Assembly (NCBI GenBank): GCA_030690025.1
Contig: JAUYDJ010000117.1
Coordinates: forward strand, 1 to 9,619
Direction: 5' to 3'
Source of the DNA: Chloroflexota bacterium
GTDB taxonomy: Bacteria; Chloroflexota; Dehalococcoidia; Dehalococcoidales; JAUYDJ01
Length of the DNA: 9,619 nt
In this document: positions 5,268-9,619 of the stretch, in pieces
Layout of the letters: each line of letters begins with the position of its first letter
How positions within the stretch are numbered: position 1 is the stretch's first letter
Position numbers and translations under genes: made by a program
Notes under the pieces: model-generated
Told to the model about the DNA's origin: nothing
The model's database searches: none
What the model saw: the letters and a program-made list of their open reading frames with translations, nothing else

Positions 5268-7013
5268 GTGGAAACTCTAAGAACCGACGTATTGATTATT
5301 GGCAGTGAAGGCGCCGGAGCCAGGGCAGCAATCGAAGCCTGCGACATGGGGGCTGAAGTCACCCTGGTCACCAAGGGCCGCCTGGGTCGACATGGCGCTA
5401 CCGTCATGGCTGCCGCCGATATCGCCATAGACAGCCGCAGCCTTACTGAGCTTGTCGGCCAGGGTAATCCCGCTGACAACCCCCGGGCTTTCCTCGAAGA
5501 TATGGTCATCGAGGGCAAATGGCTTAACGACCAGTCCCTGGCCCGACTGGTGGTGGAAGAAGTGCCGGAGCGCGCCCGCGAGCTTTTAGACTGGGGACTG
5601 AAGTATACCGAGGTGCGCCAGATGCCGGGGCACCGCTTCCCGCGCAGCCTCTATACCAGCGGCCCGGAGATGGCCCGCACCCTGAGCCGCCAGGTGTGCC
5701 GCCGCAACATCCGGGTGCTGGAGGATACCTACCTTCATGACCTCCTCACCCGGGATGGAGAGGTGATTGGCGCCGTGGGCCTGGACCTGCGCCAGGGCCG
5801 GCCAATAGCCTGCCTGGCTAAGGCGGTAGTCCTGGCCAGCGGCGGCTGCCATAGCCTTTATCTGCATAACACCGGGGCTGACGGACTAACCGGCGATGGC
5901 CAGGCTATGGCTTACCGCGCCGGGGCGGAACTGCTGAATATGGAAATGACCCAGTTCATCCCGGTCACTGCCGTAGAATCGTCCCGGGCCCGGGACAGTC
6001 TGTTCCTCTTTCTGCTCGGTCCGCAAAATGCGCTGCGGGTCTGGCTGCTGAACAAGTACGGGGAACGCTTTATGGCGCGCTGGGACCCGCAGCGGATGGA
6101 GCATACCACGCGCGACCTGCTTTCGGCGGCCATTATGACCGAGATTCTGGAAGGCAGGGGTGGACCTGGCGGCGGGGTATACTACTCGCTGGCGCACCTG
6201 CCCCGGAACCTGGTGGCGGATTTTGCCCGCTGGGGCGCTAAACCCTTCCTCAAACCGAACTGGCACGCCCATGGCTCGGATTTTCACTCGGTGGCGGAAG
6301 AGCTCATGCAGGGTAAGGCTGTCGAGGTGGTGCCAGCGGCCCATTTCTTCATGGGCGGCCTGAAGGTAAACGAACAGTGCGAGACCACTCTCCCCGGCCT
6401 CTATGCCGCCGGTGAAGTTGTGGGCGGCGCACACGGGGCCAACCGCCTTTCCGGCACTGCCTTCTCCCAGATGCTGGTGCTGGGCAAGCGCGCCGGCCAT
6501 GCCGCCGCGCGGCGGGCGCTAACGCTGAACACCCGGGCGGAGCCTGAACCACAGCAGGTAACCACGCTGGAAGAAAAGCTGCTTCACCCGCTGCAAGCCC
6601 GCGGCGACGTTAATCCCTACCAGGTGAAACGCAAGCTGCAGGAGATAGCATGGCACCGGGTCGGCGTGGTGCGGGAAGGGGCATCTTTGAAGACAACCCT
6701 TGATGATATAGCACAAATAAAGAAAACGGAGCTAGCCGGCATGGCCAGCCGCGCCAGAGATACCCGCTTCAACCTGGAGTGGCTGGAATGTCTCCAGGTG
6801 GAAAACATGCTCCTGGTGCTGGAGATGATAACCAGAAGCGCTCTCCTCCGCCAGGAGAGCCGCGGCGCTCATTACCGTAAAGACTTCACCGGGATGGACA
6901 ACCGGCAATGGCTGGCTAACACTGTTGTCCGCAGGACCGCCGACGGCTTATCCGTGTCAGCGGAACCGGTATCGCTGCCCCTGGTCAAGCCGGCGAGTGA
7001 AAGAAATGAATAA
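5268..7013 (+). CDS. FAD-dependent fumarate reductase/succinate dehydrogenase-like flavoprotein subunit
   Basis: This is a 581-residue protein counted from the GTG at 5268; a TTG at 5223 would add 15 residues lacking family character. The N-terminal Rossmann segment (DVLIIGSEGAGARAAIEA, from residue 7) binds FAD. Further family blocks are NKYGERFM (262-269), TTRDLLSAAI (280-289), AAHFFMGGL (357-365), GLYAAGE (377-383), HGANRLSG (389-396) and ESRGAHYRKDF (530-540). R282, H359 and R393 correspond to the catalytic Arg, a substrate His and the substrate Arg of E. coli SdhA. The usual QFHPTG block is QFIPVT (229-234), so the other substrate His is Ile. The His that binds FAD covalently in SdhA (RSHTVAAQGG) aligns with A44, so FAD is probably non-covalent. 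No signal peptide or membrane anchor is seen. The gene overlaps its 2Fe-2S partner by 8 nt. The substrate is unknown and may not be fumarate. Confidence 0.88.
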   Translation: METLRTDVLIIGSEGAGARAAIEACDMGAEVTLVTKGRLGRHGATVMAAADIAIDSRSLTELVGQGNPADNPRAFLEDMVIEGKWLNDQSLARLVVEEVPERARELLDWGLKYTEVRQMPGHRFPRSLYTSGPEMARTLSRQVCRRNIRVLEDTYLHDLLTRDGEVIGAVGLDLRQGRPIACLAKAVVLASGGCHSLYLHNTGADGLTGDGQAMAYRAGAELLNMEMTQFIPVTAVESSRARDSLFLFLLGPQNALRVWLLNKYGERFMARWDPQRMEHTTRDLLSAAIMTEILEGRGGPGGGVYYSLAHLPRNLVADFARWGAKPFLKPNWHAHGSDFHSVAEELMQGKAVEVVPAAHFFMGGLKVNEQCETTLPGLYAAGEVVGGAHGANRLSGTAFSQMLVLGKRAGHAAARRALTLNTRAEPEPQQVTTLEEKLLHPLQARGDVNPYQVKRKLQEIAWHRVGVVREGASLKTTLDDIAQIKKTELAGMASRARDTRFNLEWLECLQVENMLLVLEMITRSALLRQESRGAHYRKDFTGMDNRQWLANTVVRRTADGLSVSAEPVSLPLVKPASERNE

Positions 7014-7347
7014 AAGAAGCCTTACCATCAATATTCAACGCTTTGACCCGGTGGCGGAGGCAAAGCCCCGGACACAGAGCTACCGTATCCCCTTTTCCCC
7101 GGGTATGACGGTCAGCGATGCCCTTCATCTGGTAAACGAGATTTCCGGCGATGCCGTAGCCTATTTAGTGTCCTGCCGGCAGGGCATATGCGGCGGCTGC
7201 CTGGTCAAGGTTAACGGGCAGTCCAGACTGGCCTGCTGTACCCCCGTGGAGGACAACCTCACCGTGGGACCGGCCTTCCCCAACCTGGTTATTAAAGACC
7301 TGGTTACCAGCAAGGGCGCCGTGAAGACCATAATCAGAAGACCATAA
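7006..7347 (+). CDS. Stand-alone 2Fe-2S subunit (SdhB/FrdB N-terminal domain only)
   Basis: This is a 113-residue protein. The N-terminal beta-grasp starts like SdhB (LTINIQRFDP, residues 6-15) and carries the plant-ferredoxin-type cluster ligands C57, C62, C65 and C77 in SCRQGICGGC and LACC. It should pass electrons to or from the flavoprotein. Normal SdhB/FrdB proteins are about 230-250 residues, with a second domain holding 4Fe-4S and 3Fe-4S clusters. That domain is absent, and it is not simply frameshifted away: the next gene's ribosome site starts 7 nt after the stop. The ATG at 7006 lies within ATGAATAA, overlapping the flavoprotein stop, so translation is probably coupled. The last codons and stop fall in a perfect 14-bp tandem duplication (7323-7350). 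No membrane subunit gene is present, so the pair is probably soluble, with an unknown external electron partner. Confidence 0.88.
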   Translation: MNKRSLTINIQRFDPVAEAKPRTQSYRIPFSPGMTVSDALHLVNEISGDAVAYLVSCRQGICGGCLVKVNGQSRLACCTPVEDNLTVGPAFPNLVIKDLVTSKGAVKTIIRRP

Positions 7348-7350
7348 TCA
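7323..7350 (+). repeat. 14-bp perfect tandem duplication at the end of the 2Fe-2S gene
   Basis: GAAGACCATAATCA occurs twice head to tail (7323-7336 and 7337-7350). Because 14 is not a multiple of three, the second copy is read in another frame and provides the present stop TAA (7345-7347). Removing one copy gives a protein ending VKTIIK instead of VKTIIRRP, with a stop just before the creatininase ribosome site. Confidence 0.9.
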
Positions 7351-7367
7351 AATAAGGAGGGTGGAAC

Positions 7368-8189
7368 ATGGCTCAAAAACTTAGCTCGGTATGGCTGAAT
7401 GAGCTTACCTGGGAGGACGTAGCCGAATATCTCAAGCATGAAGACATCATTATCCTGCCTATAGGCAGCACTGAGCAGCACGGCCCGGCCGGCCCGCTCG
7501 GCCTGGACACTTACGTCGCCATCTCCCTGGCCGAGGACGTGGCCCGGAGTGCCGGGGTGCTGTGCACGCCGCCGGTCTGGTTTGGCGACTCCAGCCATCA
7601 CCTGGGTTTCCCGGGTACCATCTCCCTGCGCCTGGAGACTGTCAGGGCGCTGGTTAAAGACATAGCGTCCAGCCTGGCCAAACACGGTTTCCGCAACATC
7701 CTCATTATCAACGGCCACAAGTCGGCTAACCTGCCCGCGCTGCTATCAGCCACTAAAGAGCTCCGCGAGTATGAGATGCCGGAAGTCTTCTTCGCAGTAA
7801 TAGACCCGATGAAGATTTCCCGGGGTATCGCGGCTCAAACAAAAGAGGCTAAGGAGCACCACTGCGGCGAGCTGGAGATTTCAGAGGTATGGCACAAGTA
7901 TCCCCATCTAATCAAGGCGGATAAGTTGACCAGAGAGGCTCCCGACCTGCACCGGCTTTTCTCCCCATTCTTCCTGGACGACCTCATGGGCAAAGGCGCC
8001 GGCGATACTATTGACATCCCCTGGACCAGTCAGGAACAGCGCGAGTTTGCTCCAACGGGCTCCCTCTCCGACTCTTCCCGGGCCTCCCCCCAGAAGGGAC
8101 AGCGCTACCATGACTACATGGTGGCACGTATTGTGGAGTTCATCGAGTGGCGGCGCCAGCACCGCGGCCCCATTACCCGCCAGCCCTGA
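7368..8189 (+). CDS. Creatininase-family metal-dependent amidohydrolase
   Basis: This is a 273-residue protein, close to the roughly 240-270 usual for the family. The metal-binding block PIGSTEQHGPAGPLGLDT (31-48) supplies E36, H38 and D47, matching the Glu, His and Asp ligands of creatininase. H117 in NGHKSAN (115-121) matches the next ligand; the family more often reads NGHGGN or NGHYEN there. The HHCGELEIS block (164-172) supplies E168 or E170 as the likely remaining acidic ligand. Members cleave cyclic or linear amides (creatinine, formamidopyrimidines) or peptides (MftE of mycofactocin), so the substrate here is open. It is probably cytoplasmic, as no signal peptide is seen. AAGGAGG (7354-7360) lies 7 nt before the ATG, and the gene starts 20 nt after the 2Fe-2S gene, so the three form an operon. 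No mycofactocin genes are in view. Confidence 0.9.
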   Translation: MAQKLSSVWLNELTWEDVAEYLKHEDIIILPIGSTEQHGPAGPLGLDTYVAISLAEDVARSAGVLCTPPVWFGDSSHHLGFPGTISLRLETVRALVKDIASSLAKHGFRNILIINGHKSANLPALLSATKELREYEMPEVFFAVIDPMKISRGIAAQTKEAKEHHCGELEISEVWHKYPHLIKADKLTREAPDLHRLFSPFFLDDLMGKGAGDTIDIPWTSQEQREFAPTGSLSDSSRASPQKGQRYHDYMVARIVEFIEWRRQHRGPITRQP

Positions 8190-8348
8190 CGGGCCACGGT
8201 GAACATGACTGGATTTATGTAAAGTGACCACGGACTCGGTCACTGACAGTCCTTCACTGTATCCAGCACGCTGAAGGCTGCCCGACTGGTAATGACTACT
8301 CAAGTGCGCACTACTAAATGCCAGCAGTCGTCTATTAGGCTCATCTTC

Positions 8349-8380
8349 ACCAAATCCCAACCAAATCCCAACCAAATCTC
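8349..8380 (+). repeat. 11-bp direct repeat, nearly three copies
   Basis: ACCAAATCCCA is repeated at 8349-8359 and 8360-8370, and a third copy starting at 8371 matches for eight bases before diverging (ACCAAATC, then TC). The 11-bp period is close to one DNA turn, so a protein could bind all copies on one face. It could equally be simple slippage. Confidence 0.8.
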
Positions 8381-8400
8381 TATTGAATCCTGGCGCGCAT

Positions 8401-8449
8401 ACAAGTAACTTGTTTATAGGTACCGTATGTGTGAGGGTTATAACACATA
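8401..8449. promoter_or_regulatory. Palindrome and inverted repeat upstream of the structured segment
   Basis: ACAAGT-A-ACTTGT (8401-8413) is a near-perfect palindrome with 6-bp arms. It is followed by TATGTGT (8426-8432) and its exact inverted copy ACACATA (8443-8449). GTTATAAC (8437-8444) is itself a palindrome and contains a -10-like TATAAC (8439-8444), though no matching -35 is seen. These could be operator sites for a small transcript or the next gene. This is inference from symmetry alone. Confidence 0.3.
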
Positions 8450-8450
8450 A

Positions 8451-8577
8451 CAGCAGAAACTCAAGCTTCAAGATATCGCATTGAAAGGAAGGCTTTGAAC
8501 CATTGTCTGCACTTGGTCACTTGGACAATGGGGAGCCAGTAGTGAAACCGACCCTTTCCGGGTCGGTTTTGTTTTTG
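8451..8577 (+). ncRNA. Possible small structured RNA or leader with a 15-codon ORF
   Basis: This segment begins after the -10-like TATAAC and ends in a strong intrinsic terminator. It contains an 8-bp exact stem (CCATTGTC 8500-8507 with GACAATGG 8524-8531). AAAGGAAGG (8484-8492) precedes a TTG at 8495 that opens 15 codons and stops at TAG 8540-8542, just before the terminator stem. It could be a small RNA, a leader peptide with an attenuator, or only the 3' end of the creatininase operon transcript. It matches no RNA family I recognise, and the 5' end is a guess. Confidence 0.25.
8545..8576 (+). terminator. Strong intrinsic terminator
   Basis: AAACCGACCC (8545-8554) and GGGTCGGTTT (8560-8569) form a perfect 10-bp stem with a TTTCC loop, running straight into TTTTGTTTTT (8567-8576). 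It would stop transcription arriving from the creatininase operon or from a small transcript starting in the gap, and it insulates the repeat-protein gene. Confidence 0.85.
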
Positions 8578-8678
8578 CCCTTTGACTAAAGACGGCGCGT
8601 CCAGCGTGACTGGGGATGCCCCGTGCATCAGGCGTAATAGTCCAGGCGCGTTGTGGTAGAGTGTCAGAAAGGATAAAG

Positions 8679-9619
8679 ATGAAAGGGAAACTGTGGTGTG
8701 CTCTGTTCGCGGCGATGCTGGCCATGAGCTTCAGTCGCATGCCGATGATGTCAGCGGAGGCCACTAGCCTTAATGTGCCGGAACAGTACCCAGTAATTCA
8801 GGCTGTCGTAACCTATACCCTCACGCTGCACGCAACTCCGTCAACCGCGGGCTCGATTGCGGCCAGTCCGTCGGGCAGTACCTACGACTCCGGGACCAAT
8901 GTTACCCTGACGGCCAGTGCCAACCGGGGCTATCACTTCGTCCATTGGGAAGGTGACTTGAGCGGCAGCACTAACCCCACCACCATCGTTATGAACGGCA
9001 ATAAAGACGTTACCGCCATCTTCGCCCAGGACCAGTATACCCTGGCAGTCAGCACCAACGGCCAGGGCACTGTCACCCGGACACCTGACCAACCCACCTA
9101 CACCTACGGCACCCCGGTAACACTCACCACGTCAGCCCCGGTTGGCTGGAGCTTTGAGCGCTGGAGCGGCGACCTTATCGGCAGTACCAACCCGACCACT
9201 ATCCCGATTCATAGCAATATGGCCATTACCGCCAATTTCATTCAAGACCAGTACAAACTCACCATTAAGACCAATGGCCCGGGCTACGTTACTAAGAATC
9301 CTGACCAGACTACCTATACCTACGGCATCGTGGTAACACTCTCCGCTTCACCCGCCTTAGGCTTCGAATCGTGGAGCGGCGACCTCAGCGGCAGCGCCAA
9401 TCCCGCTACCATCGTCATGAACGGCAATAAGACAGTTACCGCCACCTTCAATGAAGCCCGGTATACCCTGGCGGTAAGCACCACCGGCCAGGGTAGTGTC
9501 GCCCGGACCCCTGACCAGCCTACCTATCCCATTGGTACGGTAGTAACCCTCACCGCATCACCGGCTACCGGCTGGAGCTTTGACCGCTGGAGCGGTGACC
9601 TGAGCGGCAGCGCCAACCC
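8679..9619 (+). CDS. Secreted multi-repeat surface protein, InlB/Flg_new-type repeats (3' end cut)
   Basis: The frame is open for 313 residues to the window edge. The ATG at 8679 follows AAAGGA by 6 nt. Residues 1-28 look like a signal peptide: the KGK start, a hydrophobic stretch, and a possible cleavage after the AEA at 26-28. From residue 46 the protein is tandem repeats of about 70-74 residues, starting at 46, 120, 192 and 262, with the fourth cut off. Each runs YTLxV, a Gly-rich turn, VTLTASPAxGWSFxRWSGDL, SGSxNPTTIVMNGN and VTATF. This is the beta-rich bacterial repeat found in large cell-surface and adhesin-like proteins of Chloroflexota, Firmicutes and archaea. Its likely role is an extended extracellular stalk or binding surface; ligand and anchoring signal lie beyond the window. 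The repeats are protein-level copies with diverged DNA. Confidence 0.9.
   Translation, partial: MKGKLWCALFAAMLAMSFSRMPMMSAEATSLNVPEQYPVIQAVVTYTLTLHATPSTAGSIAASPSGSTYDSGTNVTLTASANRGYHFVHWEGDLSGSTNPTTIVMNGNKDVTAIFAQDQYTLAVSTNGQGTVTRTPDQPTYTYGTPVTLTTSAPVGWSFERWSGDLIGSTNPTTIPIHSNMAITANFIQDQYKLTIKTNGPGYVTKNPDQTTYTYGIVVTLSASPALGFESWSGDLSGSANPATIVMNGNKTVTATFNEARYTLAVSTTGQGSVARTPDQPTYPIGTVVTLTASPATGWSFDRWSGDLSGSAN
8814..9619 (+). repeat. In-gene tandem repeat array of about 216 bp per unit
   Basis: Units begin at 8814, 9036, 9252 and 9462 (lengths 222, 216 and 210, with the last incomplete). Blocks such as TGGAGCGGCGACCT and ATGAACGGCAATAA recur at corresponding places with scattered substitutions. 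The copies encode the extracellular repeats of the last gene. The first unit is the most divergent and units 2 and 4 are the most alike, which suggests stepwise duplication. Confidence 0.85.

Larger units (their letters stand above)
8190..8678. other. 489-bp non-coding gap with short repeats, palindromes and a terminator
   Basis: No convincing protein gene lies here apart from a possible 15-codon ORF. Seen in order are a 7-bp hairpin (AGTGACC 8223-8229 with GGTCACT 8238-8244) lacking a T run, an 11-bp tandem repeat (8349-8380), a palindrome (8401-8413), an inverted repeat (8426-8449), a structured segment ending in an intrinsic terminator (8545-8576), and about 100 bp of leader for the repeat protein. 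No good sigma70 promoter for that last gene was recognised. Confidence 0.55.

Noticed and set aside
5042..5518. Minus-strand 158-codon frame just upstream of the FecR gene, first considered as a partner sigma or anti-sigma gene
   Set aside because: Most of it is antisense to the flavoprotein N-terminus, and its translation shows no sigma-factor or zinc-finger feature.
8223..8244. 7-bp hairpin shortly after the creatininase gene as its terminator
   Set aside because: There is no T run after the stem, and the strong terminator at 8545-8576 is a better candidate.
7908..8764. Minus-strand frames of 187 and 98 codons spanning the right-hand gap
   Set aside because: They overlap the creatininase gene, the terminator and the repeat-protein start, and show low-complexity sequence with no motif.
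8814..9619. Regular repeats considered as a CRISPR array
   Set aside because: They are coding, in frame, about 216 bp long and diverged, with no spacer structure. They encode protein repeats.

Overview
The window (about 57% G+C by eye) looks like a bacterial chromosome, most plausibly an uncultured or anaerobic Chloroflexota of the Dehalococcoidia type. That placement is an inference. It rests on the mix of a UbiD-family decarboxylase, a CxxC-x17-CxxC zinc-ribbon protein, a cyanobacterial-like RRM protein, a soluble fumarate-reductase-like flavoprotein, a creatininase-family hydrolase and an InlB/Flg_new-repeat surface protein. No rRNA, tRNA, CRISPR array, transposase or phage gene was seen. 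Eight protein genes are supported, two of them cut by the window ends.

Left (1-1307, minus): a UbiD-family prFMN-dependent decarboxylase missing only its C-terminus. It has a good sigma70-like promoter and an operator-like inverted repeat in the 312-bp divergent gap.

Centre-left (1521-3829, plus): an RNA-handling cassette of a small double zinc-ribbon protein, a single-RRM RNA-binding protein and a RhlE-type DEAD-box helicase, closed by an intrinsic terminator. The zinc-ribbon leader can form a 9-bp perfect stem that covers part of the Shine-Dalgarno and runs up to the TTG start. The RRM leader can form two mutually exclusive hairpins, one of which hides its Shine-Dalgarno. This suggests translational control, as in cold-shock systems, and is the most interesting unexplained structure here.

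Centre (3854-5037, minus): a membrane-anchored FecR-domain protein with no sigma factor beside it. It ends in its own terminator, which faces the helicase terminator.

Centre-right (5268-8189, plus): a three-gene operon of an SdhA/FrdA-like flavoprotein with altered active-site residues, a stand-alone 2Fe-2S subunit overlapping it by 8 nt, and a creatininase-family metal-dependent amidohydrolase. The flavoprotein and 2Fe-2S protein probably form a soluble two-subunit oxidoreductase. The hydrolase probably acts in the same pathway, whose substrate cannot be read from the sequence. The 2Fe-2S gene ends in a perfect 14-bp tandem duplication.

Right (8190-9619): a 489-bp non-coding gap with short repeats, palindromes, a possible small structured transcript with a 15-codon ORF, and a strong intrinsic terminator. 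After it comes the start of a secreted protein built from roughly 72-residue repeats that runs off the window.
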